A stretch of 64,000 nt of DNA from Pseudarthrobacter sp. BIM B-2242 (GTDB taxonomy: Bacteria; Actinomycetota; Actinomycetes; Actinomycetales; Micrococcaceae). Of the stretch, positions 54,291 to 63,684 are shown piece by piece. The stretch covers positions 496,001 to 560,000 of the forward strand of contig NZ_CP061721.1 of the NCBI RefSeq assembly GCF_014764445.1. The letters are read 5' to 3'. A model generated the notes under the pieces. The model was not told the DNA's origin, searched no databases, and saw only the letters and a list, made by a program, of their open reading frames with translations. Positions within the stretch are counted from its first letter, which is position 1; each line of letters starts with the position of its first letter. A program made the position numbers and the translations under genes.

Positions 54291-55409
54291 ATGCGTATAG
54301 GACTTGTTGCTGCGCCATGGATTCCCATTCCCCCTGCGGGCTACGGGGGCATAGAAAGGGTCATCGACTCCCTTGCCCGGGGTTTCATGGCCGCCGGACA
54401 TGACGTCCTGCTGGCCGCGGCATCGGACAGCACCTGCCCGGCGCCGCTGGTGCCGGGGATGAGGCCGGCAGAACCCACCCAACTCGGGTTCTCCCTGTCA
54501 GAACTCAGCCATGTCATCAGGGCCTATGAGGGCCTGCATGAGGTCGACATCATTCACGACCACACGCTGGCAGGGCCGCTGGTGGGCGGCCGGAAGCACC
54601 CCGCCCCCGTGGTGACGACGATCCACGGACCCCTCATCCCGGCGTCGGCCGATCTGTACCGCGCGATGGCCGCTGACACCGCTATCATCGCCATCTCACG
54701 TGACCAGGCCTCCGGCGTGCCGGATGTCCCGGTGACCCGGGTGATTCATCACGGGATGGACGTTGCGGCAGTTCCGGTCGGCGCGGGGCAGGGCGGTTAC
54801 GCCTGCTTCGTGGGCAGGATGTGCCCGGACAAGGGTGTGGTTGAAGCCATCCATATCGCGCGCAGGGCGGGCATTCCGCTGCGCATTGCCGCGAAGATGC
54901 GGGAGCCTGAGGAAATCGAGTATTTCCGCTCCGCCGTAGAGCCCCTGCTGGGCAGCAATGAGGAGTTCCTTGGCGAGTTGGCGGACGCCGAAAAGTACCG
55001 GCTGATGGGTGACGCCATGGCGTTCCTCAACCCCATCCAATGGTCCGAACCCTTCGGACTGGTGATGATTGAATCGCTTTCCACGGGCACTCCTGTGGTG
55101 GGAACGCCGATCGGCGCCGCACCTGAAATCGTTGATAGCGGCAAGACCGGATACCTGGCGCCGACCGACCAGCTGCATCGCTTCCTGCCCCTTGCAGCGT
55201 CCCTGGACAGGTCCCACTGCAGGGACAGGGCACTGAGGCTTTTCAGCACCGAACGGATGGTTGGCAACCATCTGGACCTCTACGCCAAACTCGTCGAAAA
55301 GAGAGAGGCTGCAGGGCTTCCTGACGATACCCTTGTGCAGCAGAATCGAGAACGGGGGGCAGTTATACGGGCCCTGGGCGCGGACACCATGGCCAACCGG
55401 CGGCAATGA
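54291..55409 (+). CDS. Glycosyltransferase family 4 protein
   Basis: A 372-residue GT-B enzyme. The N-terminal domain opens MRIGLVAAPWIPIPPAGYGGIERVI, and the acceptor-side VDIIHDHTLAGPL follows. The donor-side domain starts near GGYACFVGRMCPDKG; the EX7E motif is SEPFGLVMIESLSTGTPVVG. It transfers a sugar from a nucleotide donor to an unknown acceptor. GGAGGAAGC lies just before the ATG. The debranching-enzyme gene follows 24 bp downstream, so the two act in the same pathway, perhaps in storage glucan or trehalose-type metabolism. Confidence 0.88.
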   Translation: MRIGLVAAPWIPIPPAGYGGIERVIDSLARGFMAAGHDVLLAAASDSTCPAPLVPGMRPAEPTQLGFSLSELSHVIRAYEGLHEVDIIHDHTLAGPLVGGRKHPAPVVTTIHGPLIPASADLYRAMAADTAIIAISRDQASGVPDVPVTRVIHHGMDVAAVPVGAGQGGYACFVGRMCPDKGVVEAIHIARRAGIPLRIAAKMREPEEIEYFRSAVEPLLGSNEEFLGELADAEKYRLMGDAMAFLNPIQWSEPFGLVMIESLSTGTPVVGTPIGAAPEIVDSGKTGYLAPTDQLHRFLPLAASLDRSHCRDRALRLFSTERMVGNHLDLYAKLVEKREAAGLPDDTLVQQNRERGAVIRALGADTMANRRQ

Positions 55410-55433
55410 GGCAATGAGGCAAGGAGGGCAGCC

Positions 55434-57581
55434 ATGACAGCATGGAACGCCGACACGGAAGCCGATGTCGGCGGCGCCGGCGCAGTCACTCTGGTGGAAG
55501 GCTCGTCGTTCTGCATCTCCTCCCACAGCGGCGACATAAGCGCCGAGGGCGGAACCAACGGGGCGTTCTACCGCGATACCCGGATTGTGTCCCGGTGGGT
55601 CCTGCGCATTAACGGCGCCCTCCGCGAGCCTCTGGTGGCGCAGCGGCCGGATGCGTTCGAGGCCGCCTTCGTGGGCCGCGCCAAATGGCCGGACGGCCGC
55701 TTCGACAGCCCGCTCGTGGTCCGTCAGCAGCGTCACATCGGACCCGGTCTGCAGGACGACATCACTCTGCAAAACTATTCCTCGGAGGCCGTCGACTGCG
55801 AGATCGAACTCCTGGTGGACGCAGACCAGGCCGACCTTTTTGATGTCAAGGGCGGCCGTCCGATCAGTGAGGACAGCCTGACCCGGACTGTCAAAGGCGC
55901 GGAACTGTTGGTCGAGACCTTCCGGAACGGGCAGCGTCGCGGCTCGGCGGTCCGGGCGGCGGGCGCCGAAGTTACTGTGGACGCGCTGCGGTTCAAGGCG
56001 CACATCCCGGCGCGGGGGAAGTGGTCCACCAGCGTCATTGTGGTGCCCTTGATTAATGGTGCGGCCCCCAGCGAACCCTTCACCGAAGCGGGCCTGCCCC
56101 GTCACCGGACGGGCGTGCAGCGCCACCTGGCGTGGGAGGAGAATGTACCTCGCATCTCTGTGGGGGACCGCAATATCGAGGAAACCCTGCAGCGAAGCCA
56201 GTCCGATCTGGGGTCGTTGCGGATCTTCGATGCCGACCATCCTGACCGTGCGGCCGTTGCAGCCGGTGCGCCCTGGTTCATGGCCCTTTTCGGCCGCGAT
56301 TCGCTCCTGTCCTCCTATATGTCACTGCTGGTGGACTCGACACTGGCGGTAGGAACCCTCCAGACCCTGGCAACCCTGCAAGGGTCGAAAGTCGATCCGG
56401 ACTCCGAGGAAGAGCCGGGCCGCATCCCGCATGAGGTACGGCTGGGCGTAACGGCAGGGCTGTCCCTGGGCGGAACCGCCTATTACGGCACGGCGGACGC
56501 CACACCCCTGTTTGTCAGTCTCCTCGGTGAGCTCAGCCGGTGGGGACTGTCGGATGACGTTATCGATTCCCTTCTGCCGCACGCTGACCGGGCCCTCGAA
56601 TGGATTGAAAAGTACGGAGACCGCGACGGTGACGGTTTTGTGGAGTATCTGCGTCCCAACACTCACGGCCTGGTCAACCAGGGCTGGAAGGATTCCTGGG
56701 ACGGGATCAACTTCGCCGACGGGCGGATAGCTGAGCCTCCCATCGCCCTGTGCGAAGTCCAGGGCTACGTCTACGCCGCCTATGTTAGCCGCTCGTTGCT
56801 GGCCCGGTCGGCTGGAGACACCGCAACGGAGCAGCACTGGGCTGACCGCGCCGCAGCGCTGAAGGAAGCCTTCAACGCGAAGTTCTGGCTGCCGGACAAG
56901 GGCTACTTCGCCATCGCGCTGGACAAGGACAAAATTCCGGTTGACGCATGCACCTCCAACATGGGCCACAGCCTCTGGGTGGGGATCGTCGACGAGGAAA
57001 AAGCTGCGTCGGTGGTGGAGCGGCTCATGTCGCCGGAGATGTTCACTGGCTGGGGGATCAGGACGCTGGCCTCGGACATGGGCGCCTACAACCCGGTGAG
57101 CTACCACAACGGATCAGTGTGGCCGCATGACTCGGCCATCGTGGCAACGGGCCTCATGCGCTACGGCTATGTGGCGGAGGCCAAACGGCTGGCGCGGGGG
57201 ATCTTCGACGCCGCAGCACATTTCGACGGACAGTTGCCGGAACTGTTCTGCGGCTTCGACCGCAGTGAATACCATGGGCCAGTGCCGTACCCCACGGCGT
57301 GCTCCCCACAGGCCTGGGCCGCTGCGGCGCCCATCCAGCTTGCCCGTATCCTGCTTCGCTTAGATCCGGACTTCACCCGGGGTGTTGTCCACCTGGCACC
57401 GTTCCTCGCCGAGGACAAGGGCGATTTCAGGGCCGACAACGTCCGGCTCGGCCACTCCAGGATCTCTATCACCGCGCGAGGCACGGAAGGAAACATCGAA
57501 GGCCTTCCGCCGGGCATGAAACTGCTGAAGGAGCCGCGGCCGCCCCTTGACGAAAATCTGGGCGGACAAGCGGGGGACTAG
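55434..57581 (+). CDS. Amylo-alpha-1,6-glucosidase-like protein
   Basis: A 715-residue protein with an N-terminal glycogen-debranching beta domain (GDE_N_bis type; FCISSHSGDISAEGGTNGAF to about 230) and a C-terminal (alpha/alpha)6-barrel from about 270. Landmarks GAPWFMALFGRDSLLSSYM, GRIPHEVRLG, GLVNQGWKDSWDG and GLMRYGYVAEAKRLARGIFD are shared by bacterial amylo-alpha-1,6-glucosidases. It likely hydrolyses glucosidic links in a branched or storage glucan. AAGGAGGG precedes the ATG. Its TAG stop is part of a CTAG that also provides the stop of the convergent GNAT gene. Confidence 0.88.
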   Translation: MTAWNADTEADVGGAGAVTLVEGSSFCISSHSGDISAEGGTNGAFYRDTRIVSRWVLRINGALREPLVAQRPDAFEAAFVGRAKWPDGRFDSPLVVRQQRHIGPGLQDDITLQNYSSEAVDCEIELLVDADQADLFDVKGGRPISEDSLTRTVKGAELLVETFRNGQRRGSAVRAAGAEVTVDALRFKAHIPARGKWSTSVIVVPLINGAAPSEPFTEAGLPRHRTGVQRHLAWEENVPRISVGDRNIEETLQRSQSDLGSLRIFDADHPDRAAVAAGAPWFMALFGRDSLLSSYMSLLVDSTLAVGTLQTLATLQGSKVDPDSEEEPGRIPHEVRLGVTAGLSLGGTAYYGTADATPLFVSLLGELSRWGLSDDVIDSLLPHADRALEWIEKYGDRDGDGFVEYLRPNTHGLVNQGWKDSWDGINFADGRIAEPPIALCEVQGYVYAAYVSRSLLARSAGDTATEQHWADRAAALKEAFNAKFWLPDKGYFAIALDKDKIPVDACTSNMGHSLWVGIVDEEKAASVVERLMSPEMFTGWGIRTLASDMGAYNPVSYHNGSVWPHDSAIVATGLMRYGYVAEAKRLARGIFDAAAHFDGQLPELFCGFDRSEYHGPVPYPTACSPQAWAAAAPIQLARILLRLDPDFTRGVVHLAPFLAEDKGDFRADNVRLGHSRISITARGTEGNIEGLPPGMKLLKEPRPPLDENLGGQAGD

Positions 57582-58111
57582 GGGACGGCGCGTTCCATCA
57601 CGAAGTCGTGTTCCACGGTTGTGCCCAGCCTGAAGGACTTGCTCCCCACCTTGCGGAAGCCGGACTTCTCGTAAAAGCGGACGGCCCGGGCATTCTGGCT
57701 GTTGACTCCGAGCCAGATACCGGCCGCGCCTGCTGCTGTGGCCGCCTCGAGGCTCGCATGCATCAGTTCGGCCGCGGCGCCGAGCCCGTGGTGTTCCGGG
57801 TGGACGTAGCACTTGCTCAGCTCGATGGACGGCCGGAGCGTCAGGGCCTCCGCCACATCCGGATCCTGAGCCTGCCGGTTCACGAGGAGGCTGTAGCCGC
57901 GGAGGGCACCTTCGACGTCAAGGACCAGGATGAGCGTGTCCGGGTCGGTGAGGTAGCCGCGGAAGTGGTCCTCGCTCAGCGTATTGGCCAGGTGCGTTGC
58001 GACGTCCTCAGGCGACGACGACGGCGGGCACGCCAGCGGGAAGGTGACTGCTGCCAGGTCGGCGAGCGCGCCGGCGTCGTCCGTTGTTGCCTTTCGGATG
58101 GTGTGGGTCAT
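57578..58111 (-). CDS. GNAT family N-acetyltransferase
   Basis: A 177-residue acetyltransferase. The fold starts TIRKATTDDAGALADLA; motif A with the acetyl-CoA pyrophosphate loop is CYVHPEHHGLGAAAELMHASL, and motif B is LGVNSQNARAVRFYEKSGFRKVG. RimI-like proteins of this type acetylate proteins, polyamines or antibiotics; target unknown. TAGACT (58118-58123) is 6 nt upstream of the ATG, a leaderless start. Confidence 0.88.
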   Translation of the reverse strand: MTHTIRKATTDDAGALADLAAVTFPLACPPSSSPEDVATHLANTLSEDHFRGYLTDPDTLILVLDVEGALRGYSLLVNRQAQDPDVAEALTLRPSIELSKCYVHPEHHGLGAAAELMHASLEAATAAGAAGIWLGVNSQNARAVRFYEKSGFRKVGSKSFRLGTTVEHDFVMERAVP

Positions 58112-58128
58112 GCACGCAGTCTAATTTG

Positions 58129-59077
58129 CTACTGCTTGAACGCCGCGTCGAAGGACGTGTTCGACGGCGCGAAGTCGAACTTCTTGAGGGCGGCGAGGGC
58201 CTCGGGCGCGCCGTGGAGGCGGTCCATGCCGGCGTCCTCCCATTCCACCGAGATGGGGCCGTCATAGCCGATCGCGGTCAGCGCGCGGAAGGACGATTCC
58301 CAGGGGACGTCGCCCCGTCCGGCGGAGACAAAGTCCCAGCCGCGGCGTGGGTCGCCCCAGGGCAGGTGCGAGCCCATGACGGTGTTGCGGCCCGTGGGGC
58401 GGAGCTTGGTGTCCTTGCAGTCCACGTGGTAGATCCGGTCCTTGAAGTCCCAGATGAAGGAGACAGGGTCGATGCCCTGCCACATGAAATGGGACGGGTC
58501 CCAGTTGAGCCCGAACGCCGGACGGTGCCCGATCGCTTCGAGGGTGCGGACGGTGGTCCAGTAGTCGTAGGCGATTTCACTTGGATGGACTTCGTGGGCG
58601 AAGCGGACCCCGCATTCGTCGAAGACGTCCAGGATGGGGTTCCAGCGGTCGGCGAAATCCTGGTAGCCGCCAGATGGAGGATCCGGTGAACCCGACGACG
58701 GTGTCCACGCCCAGGGCTTTGGCGAGCCGGGCGGTGTGCTTCATTTCCTCGGCGGCGCGGGTGCGCACGCCTTCGGGATCGCCGTCGCCCCAGACTTTTG
58801 ACCCGACGATGGCTTCGTGGCGGAAATCAATGGGGTCATCGCACACGGCCTGGCCCTTGAGGTGGTTGGAGATAGCCCAGACCTTGAGGTTGTACTTGTC
58901 CAGGACGGCGAGTTTGCCTTCGACGTAGCCGGGTTCGTCCCAGCGCCAGGCGTCCAGGTGGTCACCGGACACGGCGATTTCGAGGCCGTCGTAGCCCCAG
59001 CCGGAGGCGAGCCTGGCGACTTCCTCGAACGGAAGGTCGGCCCACTGGCCGGTGAACAGGGTGTACGGGCGGGGCAT
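58129..59077 (-). pseudogene. Sugar phosphate isomerase/epimerase broken by an internal deletion
   Basis: The ATG at 59077 has AAGGAG 7 nt upstream and opens a normal xylose-isomerase-like TIM barrel ([50 protein letters not shown]). After SSIW the frame is lost near 58670; the continuation [33 protein letters not shown] and FIWDFKDRIYHVDCKDTK is in another frame through to TAG 58129. From memory of the family, about 15 codons are missing at the join, so this is an out-of-frame deletion rather than a one-base slip. The two halves would together encode the usual about 330-residue enzyme of inositol-like or sugar catabolism. Confidence 0.85.
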
Positions 59078-59078
59078 G

Positions 59079-60278
59079 TCAGGCTCCTTCAATGGCGCGG
59101 ACGGGGGCGGTACTGAGTTGAACGGTGGCGGACTTGGCGTTGGCGGATTCTTCGATGGCCGTCAGCACCCGCTGCACGGCCAGGCCTTCTTCGAACGACG
59201 GCGACGGCGGGGTTCCGCCGTCGACGGCCGCGAGGAAGTCCCTGATTTCGTGGGTAAAGGTGTGTTCCCAGCCGATCACATGGCCCTGCGGCCACCAGGC
59301 AGCCATGTACGGGTGTTCCGGTTCGTTGACGAGGATGCGCCGGAAACCCTGTTCGCGGACCGGGAGTGTGGCGTCCTGGAAGCTGAGTTCGTTGATGGTT
59401 TCCAGGTCAAACAGGAGGGAGCCCTTGTCCCCGTAGATTTCGACTTTCAGGCTGTTCTTCTGGCCGGTTGCCACGCGGGAGACCTCGACTGAGGCGATTG
59501 CTCCGGAGTCCAGGGTCAGCGTGGCCCATGCGGCGTCGTCGACCGTTACCTGTTCCGGTCCGTCCGCCCCGGGGCGGGCGGAAACGAAAGTGTGCAGCCG
59601 GCCGGAGACCTCGGTGACGGTGCCGCCGAGCAGGAACAAGACCTGGTCGATCGCGTGGGACGCGATGTCTCCCAGCGCACCCGAACCTGCGGTTTCCTTG
59701 CGCAGGCGCCAGGTCATGGGAGACCCGGCGTCGGCGAGCCAGTCCTGCAGATACGCGGCGCGCACGTGCCGGATGGTGCCAAGCCTGCCTTCAGCGATCA
59801 GTTCCCGGGCAAGCGCCAGGGCCGGCACGCGCCGGTAATTGAAACCGATCATGGACTGGACGCCTTTGCCGCGGGCGGCTGCCGCGGCGGCGGTCATGGC
59901 TTCGGCCTCCGCAAGGGTGTTCGCGAGCGGCTTCTCAACCAGGACGTGCTTCCCGGCCTCGAGTGCCGCGATGGCGATCTCGGCGTGCATCCAGCCCGGG
60001 GCACAGATGTCCACGATGTCGATGTCCCCGCGGTCCAGGACGGACCGCCAGTCCGTCGCGGTCTCTGCCCAGCCGTACTTCGCGGCGGCTTCCGCCACTC
60101 CGGCAGCGTCGCGGCCCACGAGGACCTTCTGCTCGAAGGCCGGGACGTCGAAATAGGACGCCACGTTGCGCCACGCGTTGGAGTGGGCCTTGCCCATAAA
60201 CGCGTAGCCGATCATCGCGACGCCGAGCGTTTTCCTGCCTTGCGAGGGGCCCTGGGGGGATGGATTCTGTGCGGTCAT
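59079..60278 (-). CDS. Gfo/Idh/MocA family sugar dehydrogenase
   Basis: A 399-residue NAD(P)-dependent oxidoreductase. The Rossmann start is [21 protein letters not shown], with the family EKP motif in [18 protein letters not shown] and the C-terminal catalytic domain starting [18 protein letters not shown]; a conserved Lys/Asp/His set is in [14 protein letters not shown]. It oxidises a sugar or inositol derivative. Unlike its neighbours it is intact. TGACATG links its stop to the broken isomerase start. ATG 60278 is chosen at the conserved N-terminus; the frame continues upstream into the remnants of other genes. Confidence 0.88.
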   Translation of the reverse strand: MTAQNPSPQGPSQGRKTLGVAMIGYAFMGKAHSNAWRNVASYFDVPAFEQKVLVGRDAAGVAEAAAKYGWAETATDWRSVLDRGDIDIVDICAPGWMHAEIAIAALEAGKHVLVEKPLANTLAEAEAMTAAAAAARGKGVQSMIGFNYRRVPALALARELIAEGRLGTIRHVRAAYLQDWLADAGSPMTWRLRKETAGSGALGDIASHAIDQVLFLLGGTVTEVSGRLHTFVSARPGADGPEQVTVDDAAWATLTLDSGAIASVEVSRVATGQKNSLKVEIYGDKGSLLFDLETINELSFQDATLPVREQGFRRILVNEPEHPYMAAWWPQGHVIGWEHTFTHEIRDFLAAVDGGTPPSPSFEEGLAVQRVLTAIEESANAKSATVQLSTAPVRAIEGA

Positions 60279-60288
60279 GGTGCGGCCC

Positions 60289-60671
60289 CTAAAGCGTGGC
60301 GGTTTCGGGCGCCCAGTCCTCGGGGAGGGCGGGAGACGCTGGTGCGGAGCTTTCGACGTTGACAAATGTGCCGGAGTCAACGGACTCAGAGATTGAGACC
60401 ATGGCATCGAGCACGTGATAGGCCAGGTCCCCGATGGCGCGGTGGGGCACACCTGCGCGGATGGACCGGGCCATGTCCAGCACGCCCATGCCGCGGCCGT
60501 TGGCCGGGCCGGTTGCGGGAATCGTGGTCCACTCCTCATCCTCTGCCCGCCAAAGCCGGACGTCGCCGTCGAAATAGTTCGGATCGGGCAGGGAAAGGGT
60601 GGCCTCCGTGCCGGTGATCTCCACGAAACCCATCCTGATGCGTGGCGATTCGAAGGAGAAAACGCTGTGCG
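60289..60671 (-). pseudogene. C-terminal remnant of a second Gfo/Idh/MocA dehydrogenase
   Basis: About 127 codons read HSVFSFESPRIRMGFVEITG, LSLPDPNYFDGDVRLWRAED, GVLDMARSIRAGVPHRAIGD and end at TAA 60289. This is the C-terminal third of a Gfo/Idh/MocA dehydrogenase; the Rossmann domain and EKP motif are missing. It begins abruptly at about 60671, joined out of frame to the isomerase remnant. The remnant lies 10 bp upstream of the intact dehydrogenase gene. Confidence 0.8.
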
Positions 60672-60674
60672 AGG

Positions 60675-61163
60675 ATGCCCCGCGGCGACCCAGTACGTGT
60701 CCACTTCAAGGACAACGTCCGGATCCAACCGGTCCGCGAAGTACTCCAGCGCGGTGCGGCCCTCCACTGTGGACTCCAGCTCCCACTGGTGGTTGTGGTA
60801 CCCCACGCGGATGCCGTACTCCGCGCCTTTCCTTGCGGCTTCGTTGAGTTTCGCCGCGGTGGCCTGGATGTCCTCGGCCCGCTGCCAGGACCCGGCCGGG
60901 ATGAAGGGGTCGATGACGGTGGAGATGCCCAGCTGCTTGGCCGCCGCGAAGATCCGGTCCTGGTCCTGGCTGAGCAGCGGGGCGTGCCCGGACGGGGCGG
61001 TCAGCCCGTTTTCCTTCAGTGCCTCCCCGAGTGCTTCAGCCGTGTCCACGAAGTTGTAGGGCTCCACCTGCGTGAAGCCGACGTCGGCGACCCTGCGGAT
61101 GGTGCCCGGAAGGTCCGCCTCCAATGCATCGCGGAGGGTGTAGAGCTGGAGGGAATACTTCAT
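60675..61163 (-). pseudogene. N-terminal remnant of a sugar phosphate isomerase/epimerase
   Basis: From ATG 61163 (GGAGACCC site upstream) the frame encodes KYSLQLYTLRDALEADLPGT, VGFTQVEPYNFVDTAEALGE, GYHNHQWELESTVEG and VVLEVDTYWVAAG, a TIM-barrel isomerase of the IolE/IolI-like group. After residue about 163 similarity stops and the DNA switches to the tail of a Gfo/Idh dehydrogenase. A single deletion removing the end of this gene and the start of the next explains the structure. The untouched promoter and start suggest that the truncated protein, with a frameshifted tail, may still be made. Confidence 0.82.
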
Positions 61164-61222
61164 TGGGTCTCCTGTGAGCAGACGAATCCACGGTGACTGG
61201 TTGCCAAGTGTGGCCTTCACTA

Positions 61223-61251
61223 AAACTAGGAGCACTTATGTCGAGCGTCAA
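61223..61251 (-). promoter_or_regulatory. Promoter of the sugar operon
   Basis: On the minus strand TTGACG (61246-61251) and TAGTTT (61223-61228) are separated by 17 nt, 60 nt before the isomerase remnant. The divergent ROK regulator probably acts here. Confidence 0.65.
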
Positions 61252-61324
61252 GCAAAAGTCGAATGCCCACTGACATCCTTTGTTCGGTGTGGCAGACAGA
61301 AGCATGGTGTGTTATTCATGAACC

Positions 61325-62533
61325 ATGATCCCCGCCCCCGCAACCGAGATTGCTTCCCCGGACCAACCGGGCTTTCCCCGAGCCGGCGATGTCTTCCAGC
61401 TCCTGCGGGACGGCAGGGCACGCACCCGTTCGGAGATGGCCCTGACCACCGGGTTGGCACGTTCAACCGTGACGGCCCGCATCGATGCACTCATCGCATC
61501 CGGCCTTGTGGGCCCGGCGGGAGAAGGGAACTCCAGCGGCGGCAGGCCGCCGTCGCGCTTTGCGTTCAACCCAGCAGCACGCGTAGTTCTGGCGGTGGAC
61601 GTCGGTGCCACCCACGTTATCGTGGCAGTCACCGATCTCAGTGGCAATGTTCTGACGGAGCGGCGGCTGACCCAGGACGTAGCCGCCGGTCCGGACACCG
61701 TGCTGGGCAGGGTGGTCAAGGAAGGCATGGTCCTGCTCCAGAATGCAGGAAGGGGCACTCGCGAGCTGGCCGGCGTCGGGATCGGCCTGCCGGGTCCCGT
61801 GGAGCATGCTACCGGGCGGCCGGTCAAGCCCCCGATCATGCCTGGTTGGGACGGCTTCGACGTGGTCCGCTATGTGCAGGGCTCGCTGCCGGTGCCGGTG
61901 CTGGTGGACAACGACGTAAACATCATGGCGCTGGGGGAGTGGACGTCGCACTGGCCCGACCACGGGGATTTCGTGTTCATCAAGGTTGCCACTGGCGTCG
62001 GCTCGGGGATCATCAGCAGCGGCGAACTGCAACGCGGCGCCAACGGGACTGCGGGCGACGTCGGCCACGTGCGCGTTCCGCGGGGCGACGACGTGCTCTG
62101 CCGGTGCGGGAACTACGGCTGCCTGGAAGCGCTCGCATCAGGGCCGGCGCTCGCCGCTGAATTGACGCGGCATGGTGTCCCCGCTCGCAAGGGCAGCGAT
62201 GTGCTGCGGCTAGTGAGTGAGGGCAACGTGAAGGCCATCCACGCCCTGCGCCAGGCGGGTCGCGATGTGGGCGACGTGCTGGCCACCGTGGTAAACCTGC
62301 TTAACCCGTCCGTCATCGTGATCGGCGGAAGCTTGGGGCAGGCTGGCGAACACCTGATGGCCGGCGTCCGCGAGGTGGTGTACCGGCGGTCGTTGCCGTT
62401 GGCCACCAGCCACCTGCGCATAGCCCTGTCGTTGGCCGGGGACCAGGCGGCGATCCTTGGGGCAAGCCAGCTGGTCACGCAGTACGTGCTGTCGCCGGCT
62501 GCCATTGAGGCAACCATCCAGGCGGCCGTCTAG
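61325..62533 (+). CDS. ROK family transcriptional regulator
   Basis: A 402-residue repressor. The winged helix is at about 22-70 (FQLLRDGRARTRSEMALTTG, LARSTVTARIDALIASGLV). The ROK sugar-binding domain follows: VVLAVDVGATHVIVAVTDLSG, GIGLPGPVEHATGRP, the DND of VPVLVDNDVNIMALGEW, and the zinc motif CRCGNYGC. It should sense a sugar or sugar phosphate and repress the divergent isomerase/dehydrogenase operon. ATG 61325 is chosen; an alternative in-frame start is not visible nearby. Confidence 0.9.
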   Translation: MIPAPATEIASPDQPGFPRAGDVFQLLRDGRARTRSEMALTTGLARSTVTARIDALIASGLVGPAGEGNSSGGRPPSRFAFNPAARVVLAVDVGATHVIVAVTDLSGNVLTERRLTQDVAAGPDTVLGRVVKEGMVLLQNAGRGTRELAGVGIGLPGPVEHATGRPVKPPIMPGWDGFDVVRYVQGSLPVPVLVDNDVNIMALGEWTSHWPDHGDFVFIKVATGVGSGIISSGELQRGANGTAGDVGHVRVPRGDDVLCRCGNYGCLEALASGPALAAELTRHGVPARKGSDVLRLVSEGNVKAIHALRQAGRDVGDVLATVVNLLNPSVIVIGGSLGQAGEHLMAGVREVVYRRSLPLATSHLRIALSLAGDQAAILGASQLVTQYVLSPAAIEATIQAAV

Positions 62534-62561
62534 GACTAGCCTTCGGCGCGCCGCCAGCAAA

Positions 62562-63518
62562 TCACCCGGCAGCGATCACCCGCACCGGCGACCCCTCAAG
62601 CCAGGCTTTGACGTCTTCGAACGCCCCGCCGTAGAACTGCCGGTAGCTTTCTTCCGTGACGTAGCCAAGATGCGGGGAGAGCACCGTGTTGGGCGTGCTG
62701 AGGAGCGGGTGGGCCGCCTGGATCGGTTCGGCATCGAACACGTCCAGGGCAGCCCCGCGGATCCAGCCCTCGTTCAGCGCGCGCACCAGGGCGTCCTGCT
62801 CCACAAGGGGGCCGCGTGAAGTGTTTACCAGCAGGCCCTCGGGCCCAAGCTGCCGCAGCTCCCGTTCTCCCACGATCCCCTCGGAACGGGGAGACAGCCG
62901 CAAATGCAGCGTGACGACGTCGGAATTCCTGAACAGGTCCTCTTTACTGACCCTCTGCACTCCGGCCTCGGCGGCGGCCTCTTCGGTGAGGTTCTGGCTC
63001 CAGGCCAGCACGTCCATCCCGAACGCCTGACCATACCCGGCAATCCGGCGTCCAATTTTGCCCAGGCCCACAACGCCCAGGGTCTTGCCGGACAGCTCCA
63101 TCCCCACGGTGGTCTGCCAGGTGCCGGCACGCAGCGAATTTTCCTCGGCCGGGAGATGCCGGGCCAGCGCCAGCAGCAGCCCCCACGTCAGTTCCGGGGC
63201 TGCGGTAGGCGAGCCGGGCGTGCCGCAGACGGTGATGCCGAATTCTTCTGCGGCGGCCACGTCGATCGCGGCGTTGGCCATGCCAGTGGTCACCAGAAGC
63301 TTGAGCCCGGGAAGCCGCTCCAGCACGGAGCGCGGGAACGGCGTCCGCTCCCGCATCGCCACCACGATCTGGACGTCGGCAAGTGCCGCAGCCAGGGCAT
63401 CCTCCGACTGGAACGGCTCCCGGAAGACGGACGTGGAGACCCCCTTCAGCGAGGCCCAGTCCGCGAAGCCATGCGCCACGTCCTGGTAATCGTCGAGGAT
63501 GGCAAGCCGATGCTGCAT
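62562..63518 (-). CDS. D-2-hydroxyacid dehydrogenase
   Basis: A 318-residue NAD-dependent dehydrogenase. The Rossmann loop is LGVVGLGKIGRRIAGYGQAFG; catalytic Arg is in VNTSRGPLVEQDALVRAL, Glu and His in the last third (VFDAEPIQAAHPLLSTPNTVLSPHLGYVTEE by its ends). The N-terminal domain starts HRLAILDDYQDVAHGFADW. Family members reduce 2-keto acids such as hydroxypyruvate or oxidise phosphoglycerate-like acids. ATG 63518 with AAAGGA upstream is preferred over a TTG at 63536. Confidence 0.9.
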   Translation of the reverse strand: MQHRLAILDDYQDVAHGFADWASLKGVSTSVFREPFQSEDALAAALADVQIVVAMRERTPFPRSVLERLPGLKLLVTTGMANAAIDVAAAEEFGITVCGTPGSPTAAPELTWGLLLALARHLPAEENSLRAGTWQTTVGMELSGKTLGVVGLGKIGRRIAGYGQAFGMDVLAWSQNLTEEAAAEAGVQRVSKEDLFRNSDVVTLHLRLSPRSEGIVGERELRQLGPEGLLVNTSRGPLVEQDALVRALNEGWIRGAALDVFDAEPIQAAHPLLSTPNTVLSPHLGYVTEESYRQFYGGAFEDVKAWLEGSPVRVIAAG

Positions 63519-63684
63519 GTCTTTTCCTTTGTCCAACGGTTCGCGGGCACCTACCGAACCCGTGCGGGGCGGCGTGGGTTTATCGTATGCCAGGGCTGCC
63601 CGCCGCCGGCGGTGGTGTCCTGATCACCACGGCGTGATAGCAATATCGGGTGATCAAATCGTTTTTAACCCGCCAAGGTATCTC

